DNA from: Anticarsia gemmatalis
Lineage: Eukaryota; Arthropoda; Insecta; Lepidoptera; Erebidae
Assembly (NCBI RefSeq): GCF_050436995.1
Contig: NC_134775.1
Span: 5,557,124 to 5,621,123, forward strand
Direction: 5' to 3'
DNA: 64,000 nucleotides
Of this stretch, positions 50,996 through 62,655 are shown in pieces. How positions within the stretch are numbered: position 1 is the first letter of the stretch; each line of letters starts with the position of its first letter. The notes beneath the pieces were generated by a model. That model was not told the DNA's origin, ran no database searches, and was given only the letters and a program-made list of their open reading frames with translations. A program made the translations under genes and the position numbers.

Positions 50996-52440
50996 CTTTT
51001 TAAAACTAGCAGTTTAATTTTTTTGTTACATTTTTAAATATTTCTTTCGAAAATGTTATTGTTTAATAAATAAGCTTTATTGAATAACTAATGGTTTTTA
51101 CAAATATTATTTAGTTAATGAAATATAAGCGATTAAATATTCTTGTAGACGATTTTCTGTTCCACTGAGTAACATATTCAAAACCTTCCTATGAAATACA
51201 TAACATAATTTACTGAATAATCACACTTTTATTCACTTACATGAAGGCCAATGAATTAAAAAAAGTGCACTAATATCATCTACAAGAATGATTAACTATT
51301 GTAATCGACCTATTGTCTCCCCTGACTAACATTGTGACAAAGTGATAACCTATTTTTCTTTGTAACTATTTTAATTTCAACTGTTTATCTTTAATAAGTC
51401 CATATTAAAACGACCAACAAATTAAGTTTTATTATAATAAATGATATTAGTACCTAACTAATATAAATGAGTAATTAAACCTTTTTTTGTATTCTCAAAG
51501 TAATGGACACTCACATCAGTGGAATGCAAAAATGACTTAGTGGAAAAGTAAGGCTCTGACTAATATGGGCACTTTTTTTGGCAAATTCTATAGAATTCGA
51601 AAAATCAATAGACTCAATAGGTTGGGGAAAATAACTCAACCCGGTTAAATAAAATTTATAATTTGGAAAAAGGGAAAAGGAGGCTTTTCGAAAAGGCACA
51701 ATAGAAAAAAAAAAACTAAATTTAAATTGTTCAAATATTTATGTTTTATTAAATATCCTAGAGATTAAATCACAGACGTTATTGTTAGCCTCATAGTTAT
51801 CACTTGTTTTATTTGAGATCAATCACTATAATGCACTAAGCAGTACCACAATTCTTGAATAAGCCATTCTTTCAGCTTCATAATAACCCAAAATAATGGA
51901 ATAAAAATTAATCAACAAAGTCTTAGAAACAAAAAATATCTAAATTCTAAAACTCTAGTATTTTACATATCGCACTAATAATACAATACTGCTGAAACTC
52001 AAAATATAAAAAAATATTTTATTCCGAATCGACGAAAAAGAATAATACGAAAGAAAAGAAAACCTCTTTGCGTTTTAAAATGCAATAGAAAACATTAGAT
52101 AGGTACTATTTTGTTAATAATAACTAAAAAAAGATGGTTTAGCTAAAGTGTTAAGTCAAGTTGCAGTTGTGTCAATGTATTTTGAGTTACTGCACTATTG
52201 TATTATTAATGCGATATATACTCATACCTATCAATTAAATATCTCAAAAATCAATAACAAACTTATATTATTAAAATCAGTCTCTTAGATAAATTACTTC
52301 AAACGCAGCTATTTGTTTAAAATATTAAACTATTTATCGAAATAGTTAAAAAAGAAAACAGAAGTGTGTTTATACTTTTTCTGCGTCATATGAATTACCT
52401 AAATAACAATAAGTACTAATCAATTAATAACAAAATGGAC
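50996..52440. other. AT-rich left interior of element D
   Basis: No ORF is supported. It holds subterminal motifs TTCCACTGAGTAAC (51160-51173), CATCAGTGGAATG (51514-51526) and CTTAGTGGAAAAG (51536-51548), possible transposase binding sites. Confidence 0.55.
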
Positions 52441-52774
52441 ATTCATCCTCAGGATAGTGATGATATGCAGCATATATGTACAATATTTGCGCCAAAAGAA
52501 TGTGCTGCTCAGTAACATGACCATTTCTTCAGTATCCATAACACTGGTAAAATGCAAAGGCATACCCTGTGTGCCAGTTAAGATATTTCCACAGCCAAAA
52601 CACTTCGTAGCTAAAATGAAATGCGTTGAAGACCAAGGCCAAACGGAGATCTTGTTTATACATCGTATAAAATCGTTTTTAGTCAAAAACTTATCTATGT
52701 CCAAATTATTATTCATAACCATGATTGGTATTCTTCCACTTCGCGATAGAAAGTTGAAAAGGTACCTGAAACAA
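52441..52774 (-). CDS. Possible extra exon of element D
   Basis: A strong acceptor on the minus strand (TTATTTTTGTTTCAG, ending at 52775) precedes an open frame with IPIMVMNNNLDIDKFL, TKCFGCGNILTGTQGMP and DTEEMV. The first CxxC (CFGC) and a second pair in an alternative frame at the end (YHHYPEDECPFCY) suggest a zinc-binding fold with one frameshift near 52530. It lies 3' of the transposase stop, so it may be an alternative last exon or a second element gene. Evidence is limited. Confidence 0.3.
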
Positions 52775-52870
52775 AAATAAAATGATAACAACAGCACCAA
52801 CTAATTTCAATTATACTGAAAAAAAATACTATTTTAACAAAAATGTACCTATAAAAAGAACTGACAAATT

Positions 52871-54108
52871 TTATTCTGGTCCAAAACAATTGGTACATAT
52901 GTAATCAAAGTGCATGTAGCCATCGTTGCATTTTGGGCAAATGGATTTCTTGCAGGCCATGCATATGGACATTTGTGTTCGGAAAGGTGAGCAGTTTTCT
53001 TTACATTGGGCACATTGCACTGTACGAGAGATTGGGGTTTTCAAAGATTTTGAAGCCTTCCTATGGTCATTTTTCTCAAGGGCTGTTTTGGTGATAATCC
53101 TTTTATTTGTTTCTGTTTTAAACGTACATAACTTCTTTAATTTTGGTTCAACAATATTAGGTTCGGTTAAAAGACGCTTCGGAGGAGTTTGAATGGCTTC
53201 GGAGTCAATTTCTTCTGAGCAGACAATATTATTATTGGAACGTGGACCAGACTTGTTTTCAATTTCCGAAAATAGTGATGATCCCGATAAACTAATTGTA
53301 AAACTTTCTTTATCAATGATGTCTGGCAAATCAAGGTCAAGTAAGTTCAGGTTGTCATCTATTGTTATTTCTTCTAAATTTATATTTTCGATGAATTGTG
53401 TGGTGTTTAGACAATCAGTGTCGATTGTAAAATTAATAGCATCTTCGTCAATTTGTGTTTTGGTCACATCTGTCTCTTTTGTCAAAGCGCATATTGACTT
53501 GGTATTAAACCTGTAGCTTTGCGGAGCGAAACAGCCACAACAACCTTTATTATTAGTCCCACAGAAACAAGAAACTTTTCTGTGTGTTATTACACCTTCA
53601 TCTTGACCTTCTGATGTAACTTGGTGTATATCAAATGTGCCAGGAATAGCTTTTAGATCATTTGGAATGAGTTTTTTAATATTTTCAATATCAGTATCCT
53701 GTATGTAAAAGCATTTAACAGTTTTCATTCGTGTTTTCAAAACCTCGTAAGCTTCATCACCATTTGTTATGTCATTGCCATAGATAACATGGCGATCAAG
53801 TGCGCGTTTAATGGAACCACCGATGCCATCTGCTACACCTTTACCATGCCCGCTTGCTGTAAAAGACCAAACAGAATACTTGAGACCCAATTTCGAGGTA
53901 AACAAATTATGCAGATAAAAATTCTTCTTCTGCCGATATTGTGAACTCGGTCCATCAGAATAGTAATGAATTATTTTAGTATCCGGCTTTTGTGCTTTAA
54001 TCATTTTTATTATGGGCATTAAATGCGCCCATATAGCAGCAGGTTCGTGACTATTGTTGTCCGCAATTGTACAGAAAGATTGACTCTCATTTCTCCAATA
54101 TACCATTC
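52871..54108 (-). CDS. Element D transposase, exon 2
   Basis: It begins after the acceptor TTACTTTGCAG (ending 54109) and continues the exon 1 phase as G-MVYWRNESQ. Motifs: IIHYYSDGPSSQYRQKKNF (about 54010-53930, Asp of SDG probably catalytic), SFTASGHGKGVADGIGGSIKR (a conserved block whose Asp could complete the triad), CFCGTNNKGCCGCF, an acidic linker, and a C-terminal Cys-rich domain (CAQCKENC, CMACKKSICPKC, YICTNCF) likely binding zinc. It stops at 52871. With exon 1 the protein is about 858 residues, uninterrupted by stops. It would cut and rejoin the 25 bp ends in the nucleus. Confidence 0.75.
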
Positions 54109-54305
54109 CTGCAAAGTAATTTTTGTTAGTTAAGATCATAAAAACCTAGAGGAGACTACTTGTTATTCCATTATTTTACGGGACTGGGATTTACGTATTT
54201 AGAACCGCGGCGCGTAGCTAGCAAGATATATCTTTAGTTGTGCTAACAGTTGGCAAGAAGTTTCCAATAAATTATTAAAACTAGGTAGCTAGACAAAATG
54301 TTTAC
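54109..54305 (-). other. Intron of the element D transposase
   Basis: On the minus strand, donor CAG|GTAAAC (54306/54305) and acceptor TTTGCAG|GAATGG (54109/54108) give a 197 bp intron. Both reading frames stop if the intron is kept, and splicing joins them in phase 1 with a Gly codon. Confidence 0.75.
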
Positions 54306-55644
54306 CTGTATGTAGCGTTATCTGTTTTTTAGATGCGCCAAAGTGCATTGACTGAATCTCATTGGCCATTTTACATAAATAATTTTCGGAAAAGTCACAT
54401 AATACTAGGGCCTCGTCTTCATTTAATTGATTTATGCATTTTTGGTAATTTTTATACTGATTTTTCCCTACAAAATAGTGTTTTTTAAACTGGACGATGC
54501 TCATTTCAAATAAATCAATTAACTCATTAACAGTACCTCCCTTGTACATTTTAACAGTTTTATTAGATTTTTGTCGTACCCATTGTAACCATTTAGTCGT
54601 TTCGAATGTTTTCTTTGCATAATACAACTTAGGTTTATTGCAGTTGTTACAATTTCCAAACATGCAGTCATACGACTCCAAGTTGCAGCTTGAAGACGTT
54701 AAGACATCTGTTAGTGTCTTGCAATTTAATAACAGATTTTGTTTCAGTAATGCGTCCAATAAAAAAATGAAGTTAGCATGTTTAACGCATAAACAAGTAT
54801 TCCTATTTCGTATACCCGGGGTCAAGACATAAAAAGGTTTGTATTTGTAGAATGTGGCCAAGCTGTATTTACCGCCTTCCGATCTGTATATTTTATACAG
54901 ATTGGTTAATGTATCGGTAAGGTACCGAATCTGTTCTTTTTTCTGCGATGTTTTTTCCGTGCGGCATTCTTTTTTGCCAGCAGTGCATCTGCTTATATCA
55001 TCTCGTAAATAGAAACTTACTATTTCTTTTTTAACTATAGTGCTCTTAATGATCACTTTTTGCTGTCTTATTTTTCCTTTAAGGCCTAACAATATGGAAA
55101 CAAAAGATTTCTTTCTGGTGTGTACAATCTTATCATTTCTAACTATTCTCTTCATTATCCATTTTTCATTTCTAGTTTTTGTTTGCTTATATGACTGCTT
55201 CAAACAATATTCCATAATTTCTTCTCTTGCCTTCATCTTTTCCATCTGTTCTTGACTTTTCTTATATCTCATCTTTAGTCTGTATAAACTCTTTCTCGTA
55301 GTTTGTAGATTAAGTGTCAACGTTTTTATTTTACTAAGAGCAGTTCTATACTTTGAAGCTAAAACGACTCTTTTCTTCTGTTTCTTCTTCTTGGCCGGTA
55401 GTACGGGCTCAGAGACGTGAATTGCGGATGCGCTACTACTTTCCTTTTTTGCTTTTTGCGCGCGTTTTAGATTTCTCCATTTTTCCCTTGTTATCTGTTT
55501 TTCTGTTTCAGACATATCGGTCACTTTTTTTGTTTTTGATTTAACAAGCGCTGCGTGCTTTTTTTTATATTCTGCAAATCTTTCAGGGTCATTTTTTAAT
55601 TTTTCGCGGTATCTTTTTAGTCTCTCGGCAGGTGTAAGTGGCAT
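54306..55644 (-). CDS. Element D transposase, exon 1
   Basis: The start ATG at 55644 gives MPLTPAERLKRYREKLKND, a motif frequent at the start of this transposase group. A highly basic, coiled-coil rich N-terminal third (Lys/Arg-rich, SEPVLPAKKKKQKKR) probably binds DNA. The middle holds SLATFYKYKPFYVLTPG and a Cys/His cluster (CLCVKHANF, C...YDCMFGNCNNC). The exon closes with VLCDFSENYLCK (Asp 417, likely the first catalytic residue) and KKQITLHTG. 446 full codons plus one base, no stop. I recognise the overall protein type from arthropod genomes, where it is usually annotated as uncharacterised. Confidence 0.78.
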
Positions 55645-56549
55645 TATTCGTCTATAAAAAATACGATTACAGAATTGTAATTACATTCTTAAAAAGAAAA
55701 GAGGAGGTAGTAGAACTGGAAAGTTAACAACTCCCTAACCTAGGTAATATACCCCTGTGTATTTAAGACCTTTCTTATCATAAAAGCTAGTGATATATTT
55801 GGAACCGAAACTGCCCATGCATCTCTGTAGTATGTACGAGCGAGTGCTCGTACTAATAATACACACACATACAAGACCGCGCGCTATCAGCTGGCGGCGC
55901 ATAAATCAATGGAGAATGTTAACTAATTTTGATTTTTAGCACTCCATATTCTCGTTTAAAATTAAAAAATACTAGTGAAAGAATTACTTTGATACGTCAA
56001 TTAGTTTTCGATTTATAAGTAAAACAAGTTGTAACCGCACGACGCTAGCTCTCGGTGACGGTGTGACGTCACTTAACACTTGCTCAGTGTGGCTCACACA
56101 GTCCGGTTGCGGTCGCGCGCTTAATGCGTTGAAATTATTCCTAAATACTTTTAAAAATGTCAAATTCAAATACTAGGAAATCATATGTTGTGCCTTAATG
56201 TAATTTAATTTTATGTAGGTAAGTACATAAGTAATAATAAATAACTTCATCTTATAACGAAACAGTTTCTAACCGAATTGATCGCGAGTTTATTGACTTT
56301 ACTGTGGCAGGAAAAACCTAAAATCAATAAATACGCGATTATTTTGGTTAAAAATTGTTTCATTATAATATGCAGTGAACGTAAATATCTAACATATTAC
56401 TTAAAATACATACGTAGGTACATACCTACGTACATACAATGATATATATAAATATGTACATTCTCACAAACTTTCACATTAATAATATTAAGTAGGATTG
56501 CGGAGGCAACAAAACCTCTATTTGTTTCATAAATAATTCGCAACCATTA
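55645..56549 (-). promoter_or_regulatory. Upstream region of the transposase
   Basis: No ORF. A 20 bp palindrome-like sequence GTACGAGCGAGTGCTCGTAC (55834-55853) lies about 190 bp before the start codon and could be an operator-like or promoter element; a CpG-richer patch is at 56035-56130. The rest is AT-rich. Confidence 0.35.
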
Positions 56550-57761
56550 TCTGGGGGCACGGCAGTGCCCCCGCAAGTCGAGCAAAAAAAAGCGGCACGG
56601 CCGTACCATCTTTTCTCGAAGCAATTCAGGCCATTTTCGACCCCCTATAATTTTGTTGTGGATAAAATAAGAAGCCTGAATTTTTAGCGACTTATCAGTC
56701 ATTGTATGAACACGGTATATTGAAAATTTCAGTCAATTTGAACCAGTAGTTTAAAAATGACAACTTGTTAAAGTTTTGAATTTTGTCACTCACTGATTCA
56801 CTGACTCACTGACTCACCGATCATCAAAAGTCTAAGGCATTTCTAGCAGACTTAGAAGCTTCAAATTTAGAATACAAATATAATTTAGTATCTTAATCAT
56901 GGGAAAATTTCAATATTTTCTAATTTCAGTCCAGTTTTCTAAATACATTAACTGCAAGAATAACTTTGTAATCTTATACATTTATATAGGATTACAAGGT
57001 TACATTTGCAGTTAATGAATTAATTATTACTGTAGTATAATAGAAAATAATAGGTGTACATAGGTACCTACTGTATGAGGCATAACTTAAGGGTGTTTAG
57101 CCCATGAAACTGAACCACATTCCAATAGGAAAATATGTTGAATTATGAAAAAAATAACCGTCTTTCCATACAAATTGGACTTATGTTCGCTTTACAAAAA
57201 GAAGTGAGATGCCATCAAAAACATCCTGTAAAAAACCTCAAGTCTCGCAGCGTAAAAAGTGGTGAGATCTATGTAATACCAAGTCGATTAATCTGTTTAG
57301 TCTCTACTGAAAGGACCTTCTGTCTTAAGTTATTACATAAGTTATTATCATGCCAATATTAAAAATATTTCACGTTTAAAACAAATAAATCGACTTGGTC
57401 ATTGCATGAAAACAGAAATTCGCCATTAAAATTTCAGGAACATAAACTTCTTTAAGATACTCATCTCAATCATTATATTCGGAAGGACTCTAGTGAGGAA
57501 TTCGGTTGCTGGTCCGTCGTGCTGTGCAGTGTGGTACATACTAATAATCAAATCATGCGATGGCCAGGTCGATTTATTTGTTTTAAACGTGAAATATTTT
57601 TAATATTGGCATGATAATAACTTATGTAATAACTTAAGACAGAAGGTCCTTTCAGTAGAGACTAAACAGATTAATCGACTTGGTATTACATAGATCTCAC
57701 CACTTTTTACGCTGCGAGACTTGAGGTTTTTTACAGGATGTTTTTGATGGCATTCCATTTA
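56550..57761 (-). repeat. Interspersed repeat E, copy 2, inside element D
   Basis: It is the reverse-orientation counterpart of 39346-40175, beginning with the GC hairpin GGGGGCAC...GTGCCCCC at about 56557-56576 and the CACTGATTCACTGACTCACT tandem near 56790-56817. It ends in the large hairpin described separately. No ORF. Confidence 0.75.
57211..57751. repeat. Long hairpin: 199 bp arms, 144 bp spacer
   Basis: 57211-57409 (from GCCATCAAAAACATCCTGTA) is almost perfectly complementary to 57554-57751 (ending TACAGGATGTTTTTGATGGC). The spacer includes GGAAGGACTCTAGTGAGGAA. Transcription through it would give a long double-stranded RNA. The equivalent at copy 1 keeps only a diverged 60 bp stem (39151-39345). 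Confidence 0.88.
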
Positions 57762-59187
57762 TTTTAGGTAGATTATCCGATTGCCCTTTTTCCAATCCTT
57801 TTAACATTTTATTTATCGAATAGTATTTACTATTATTATAAGTTATTTTATGTATAAGCGGACGAAAACACAACAAAATACTACGCAAGCTAATACACCT
57901 ACGACAACGATTGGCGACATAATACCCACTAGGCGGGACGCGGCCCGCGCGGCGCGGTAATGTGATATGACGTCACAGCCGCTCACGCGGCTGTTAGCGA
58001 GACTCAATATTTTTCGAAACTTTGAATGCTTATAAAATCAAAACTATTTTGTATTTTTGACTAAAACAAAAACTAGTTTAAATGTATACATACAGGCTAT
58101 ACTGTGTCAAAATTTAAAGCGATTTGGCATACCTAGTAACATTCTCCATTACCTCGCGCGGGCCGTTCGCGTAGCATACGATCGTGTATGTGTGTGTGAT
58201 TACGAATACTTCCTCGTACTATCGAAACACAATCAAATTACTTTATCTACGTAAACGTGATCAGGCGCATTGGAATATCGCCTTCCAATATCACCAGCTA
58301 TTATGAGAAGACTACATAAAAGAAATAAATTAAATTATTAAAAATAACGGTTTCGTGTGATCGACAAAATATTCACCGTGCATGCAGCTTTAGCGTTCCA
58401 CTGAGTAACTATTCATTCCGATGACTAACGTTTTTCAAAAAGTTTATCAGTGGAACGTTACGATTTCGTACCAACGACATTAATAATTTATTTTTTACAT
58501 AATTTCACATTAAAAGCAACGAAACTTTGATACAGAATAGCAAAATATTAATTAGTTAATCGTATATTAAGTTCAAATTACTTGAAATATTGTTAACTTA
58601 CCCAAAATCCGCCGTTGATCAATGGAAATATTTTTAGCACTTCACAAACCGCTCACTTACATTGATATTTATTTTGAGACTGATCCACGAAACAATGGCG
58701 GAACGTATTCTAGGGAGTGCACAATAATGTTGCCATTTATTTGAAATACTACAAGTGTAGTCGATTTTTAATATATCGCTTTTATGAAGCAGTTTCTCAG
58801 TGGAATTCCACCCAAGTCAAAAATTAAGACTTTCATTTAAAAAAATATTAAAATTCACTGAGTTGTTTTGTACGTATAGTATTTTGAATATAGATAATAT
58901 AATTACTAAGCTATTAAATGATAGGGGTTTCGCTATCAAAATATTTGTAATTATCTCGTAATTTTAATTTGTTGGTGACAAAACATCCGTAGGACAGGGT
59001 AAATATCGACATGTGCAAAACAATATTCATGAAAAAAATATTGAAATAATTAAGTAATTAGGACAATTTTAGTGGGAAAATATAGTTAAATATATGTTTT
59101 AACTGAGGACATATAAAATAAATAAAATACTAGTATGGTTATCATAAAAAAAAAAATGTAAAGTCGTAGGACATAGCAAAAATCGAT
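57762..59187. other. Right interior of element D
   Basis: No ORF is supported. A GC-rich patch lies at 57925-57985. Subterminal motifs TTCCACTGAGTAAC (58396-58409), ATCAGTGGAACG (58445-58456), TCTCAGTGGAATT (58792-58804) and CACTGAG (58856-58862) mirror those at the left end. Confidence 0.55.
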
Positions 59188-59212
59188 GGTACACGTTTTA
59201 AAAAATCCGCCC
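59188..59212 (-). repeat. Right terminal inverted repeat of element D
   Basis: Reverse complement of 50971-50995, exact over 25 bp; ATAT target copy follows at 59213. Confidence 0.95.
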
Positions 59213-59216
59213 ATAT

Positions 59217-60926
59217 GCGATAATAGCGTATTTCATTATCGAATGTATAGGGTCGTCTTTATTTGTCATTCTCTGGATTCTAATGATTTCAGCAATAGTG
59301 GAGTGAAAGCGTTCTATGGGTGAGTTTGAGTTTGGGAGTTGTAAAATGGATATTAATATCGTGTGAAGCACATATCTCTTTTATGACGTCATTGTCGAAT
59401 TTTGTATCCGAGTCTGTGGTTATTTTGAGAGGTGATCCTAGTATAGAAAATACTTTTAACAAAGCTTCTGCAATATGAACACTACTAGACGCGTTTAACG
59501 GTACTGCCTGAGCAAATTTCGAAAAATTATCAATTATTATTAAAAATGTTGCACCTCCTGTGGAGTAGAGGTCCATAAACAAATGTTCTAATGGTTTTGC
59601 TGGTGTTTCTGTTAAAGCTAATGGAGGTTTCAAAGGATGTCTTTCATATTTGGATTTCAAGCAGATGTCACACTGATTTATGAACCTTTGAATAGTCAAT
59701 AACATATTAGGCCAATGGTAGATTCTATGTAATTGTTTATACGTTTCCTGATTTCCTCTATGCGACGATTTACCTTCGTGATATCGTTTAATTAATTCCT
59801 GTTGTTCCGTTTTATTTTCTACAAGTGTAACCCGTGCTGTACATCTTATTAATTTAGGTCCTCTGTCATTAAATATTGTGGTATATACTCTTGAAAACGC
59901 TAAATATAAACTTTCATCGTAGAAGTAACAATGGAAAATACGATCTGCTATTGTGTGTTCCTTTAAGAACTTTACTATTTCTGACTCGGTATTATTTACT
60001 GGGATGAACACGTCTTTAATTACAGTTCTAGAATTAGTAGATCTATTTTCTACTCTATATGCAGAACCTGGGGTCGAACGGATGTAAAATTGTTTCAGCT
60101 GTCTGTCAATTGCGTCAGATAAAATGAGAATACCATTATTTTCATTATCAGGTTGCGTATGGTTTGTAGATACTAATTGGTCGGGGTCAACTGTTACGAT
60201 ACTCATTGAGTCAGTTTCTCTGTCGGTTTGGGAAGGATAAACACTTCTTATTTCTATTTCATTGCGATTATCATTAGGTGTATCAAGGTTGTCATTATTT
60301 ATGTCATTCGGGTTTGGGTTATTAGTCGTCTCTGCTTCTCTACGGGCGTTGTCAAATATTTCGTTTATTATATTGTCATCATCATTATTATCCAAATTAA
60401 CAGCTAATGAATCGATGCTCTTATGAAAAATTTTGACTCTGGATAGTGCATCAGCGTTAGAATTTTGTTTGCCCTTTTTATAAACTACTTTATAGTCATA
60501 TTCAGCTAACTTTAATTTCCAACGGGTTAATTTTGAGTTAGGGTCTTTTAATGACATTAACCATGTAAGAGGTCTATGGTCTGTATAAATAGTAAATCTA
60601 CGTCCGTACAAATAAGGTCTAAAGTATTTGATAGCCCAAACTATGCCTAATAACTCCTTTTCAATAGTCGAGTATCGGGTCTCAGTTTCTGACAGTGTTC
60701 TGGATGCAAAGGCCATTGGTTTATCTGAGCCAACATTACCTTGAGATAGCACTGCATCTAATGCAAAATCTGATGCGTCAGTTGTCAGGATAAACGGTTT
60801 ATCAAAGTCAGGGTATTGGAGGATTGAGGCATTCGTCAAGATCTGTTTATTAACTGCGTCCAGAAATTCGTCTGTATGTACTACTTTTGCTTTCTTTTTG
60901 AGGCACGATGTTAAGGGTTTTGTCAA
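59217..60926 (-). pseudogene. pol: RNase H and integrase of element C
   Basis: The frame is 545 codons long. RNase H shows FILTTDASDFALDAV, TRYSTIEKELL and TDHRPLTWL. A spacer rich in Asn/Asp follows. The integrase has YHEGKSSHRGNQE...CDICLKSKYE as zinc module, a first Asp in HLFMDLYSTGG and a second in TDSDTKFDND. Near 59335 a shift breaks the frame just before the Glu motif, giving a false stop at 59289; the true reading goes on to the element D boundary. It starts after a frameshift near 60950 that separates it from RT. Confidence 0.85.
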
Positions 60927-60976
60927 TTTTGCAAAGTCTTTAATAAACTTTCTGTAATCTAGTCCTAAAAATGACT

Positions 60977-61790
60977 TTATGTCCTTATGTATGGAATAGG
61001 GAAATTTAAAACTGCTTTGATCTTGTCTTTATTGGGATGTAGTCCTTGGTCAGTTAGTTCGTGTCCTAAAAAGTTAACGTGTTTTTGTAAAAACTCCGAT
61101 TTGTCTAACTGAATTTTGAGGTTATGCAATTTAAAGCGCTCAAATACTAACTTAAGTTTTTCATTATGGCTTTGAAGCGATGTTCCGACAATGATGACGT
61201 CATCAAGGTAAGTAAAAACGTTATCTATGCCTCTGAGTATGTGGTCCATAAGACGCTGAAATGTACTCGGAGCGTTCTTTAGTCCAAAAGGCATTCTTAA
61301 GAATTCATAGTGACCTCTTTCGGTGGTAAACGCAGTTTTCTCTATGTCATTCGGGTGCATCTCTAGTTGGTGGTACCCACTCGCTAAGTCTAGCGTTGTA
61401 AAATATTGCGCGCGCCCTAACCTATCAAGGATGTCGTTAATATTAGGCAAAGGGTACTTGTCCTCAATAATTCTGTCATTAAGTCGTCTATAGTCAATAA
61501 CAAGTCTCCATTTAACTTTTCCCGAGGCATCTGGTTTTTTAGGTACTATGTGTACAGGGCATGACCAGGGCGAAATACTTTCCCTAATAATCCCTTGTTC
61601 TAATAAATTATCGATTTGTTTTTTAATCTCTATACGTTGTTGAGGGGCTTGTCTATAGCTTCTAACAAAAATCGGGGTATTATCGGTTAATCTCAATTCA
61701 TGTTTAACTGTGTGATTAAAGGATAAGGGAATTTTCTCAGAGTAAAATATATCACGATATTGATAGCAAATTTTCGTAATTTCGCGTTCT
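60977..61790 (-). pseudogene. pol: Reverse transcriptase of element C
   Basis: RT motifs: LTDNTPIFVRSYRQ, SPWSCPVHIVPKKPD, WRLVIDYRRLND, FTTLDLASGYHQLEM, FGLKNAPSTFQRLMD and the catalytic YLDD at 61199-61210. The long frame ends at 60977, where a small indel shifts into the RNase H frame. A second shift near 61800 separates it from the protease. Apart from these two changes the domain is complete, in contrast to element A, where the same domain is split. Confidence 0.87.
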
Positions 61791-61812
61791 AGTTCGAATT
61801 TTCTTTAAATTT

Positions 61813-62560
61813 TCACGTAATTCGTTTGTCAATGTCAGTCTGGGTCTCAAGCTTATTTAATTTATGTATTTTAATATTATTTTGTATTAACTGTGACGGT
61901 AAGGGCTCAAGAGGTAAAGGACAATTGTTGCTAACTAATTGTTGTTTATCTGTAAAATTTATTATAGATGTCATAAAAGTACCGTTTTTTACTGTTACTA
62001 TCGCGGCCGGTGACTGAAGTCCTTTAGACCAGTTATAGTTATCGCAAATGTAGTTACCGTCAAGAAAATTTGTTTTAACTGTAATAAATTTCTCACAATG
62101 AGGGTCAATGTTAAGTTTCTTTATTGGATAATCAAAATAAATTGGTATTCCAGTATCAAATGTACGCAGAACCTTATTTTTTAAGTCTATGCTACAACCT
62201 AATTCTTTTAATAAGTCCATACCAATAAGACCTCTATATTTTGGATCAAAATCAAATAATAAAAATTTATGACATTTGTCTGTGTTAAATTCCGGTGGTA
62301 ATGGTAACATAGCGATGTATGCGTGACGTGTGACAGCATGCGCGGTTTTGACTTGAAACGGTTCACGCTCGATACAATGTTCGAAACTAGTACCAGCTAT
62401 TAAATCACGTGATATCATACAACGCGAGGCTCCAGTGTCTAATAAGAATTTACCTTGAAATTCCGGTAATTCTATGTAAGGAAGGTGATCCTTACCGTGG
62501 TGGTTGAGATCGACAATATTTATCAGCTGTGGTTCGTGGGGGTGGGGTCTTCCTGAGAAA
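61813..62560 (-). CDS. pol: Protease region of element C
   Basis: The open frame includes the retropepsin site DTGASRCMISRDL (about 62440-62400) and the flap/C-terminal signature YRGLIGMDLLKELG, then a spacer containing CEKFITVKTNF and ending at DIDKRIT. It matches 4030-4474 of element A. The retropepsin cuts Gag-Pol. It overlaps or closely follows the end of gag; the exact gag-pol shift site was not resolved. Confidence 0.8.
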
Positions 62561-62655
62561 AATCCTGATGGCTTGGTTCCTCCGCTGACGTATTAGGCAT
62601 CGAGTCATAGTCTTGATCACTATAATATTGTAAATTATTACTACAGTACTCACCG

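Larger units (their letters stand above)
50971..59212 (-). mobile_element. Element D: 8.2 kb DNA transposon, Sola-like (tentative)
   Basis: Perfect 25 bp terminal inverted repeats start GGGCGGATTTTTTAAAACGT on the left (50971) and are mirrored at 59188-59212. The target duplication ATAT lies at 50967-50970 and 59213-59216, and removing the element plus one ATAT rejoins the integrase frame of element C. The element encodes a two-exon DDE-type protein and many subterminal TCAGTGGAA copies. A 4 bp duplication and the DFSENY / YSDGPSSQY motifs are features I associate with the Sola superfamily; the assignment is inference. A 1.2 kb repeat E copy is nested at 56550-57761. Confidence 0.85.

Noticed and set aside
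52457..52780. Plus-strand 107-codon ORF within element D
   Set aside because: It opposes the acceptor-preceded minus-strand stretch and shows no motif; probably a shadow or chance frame.
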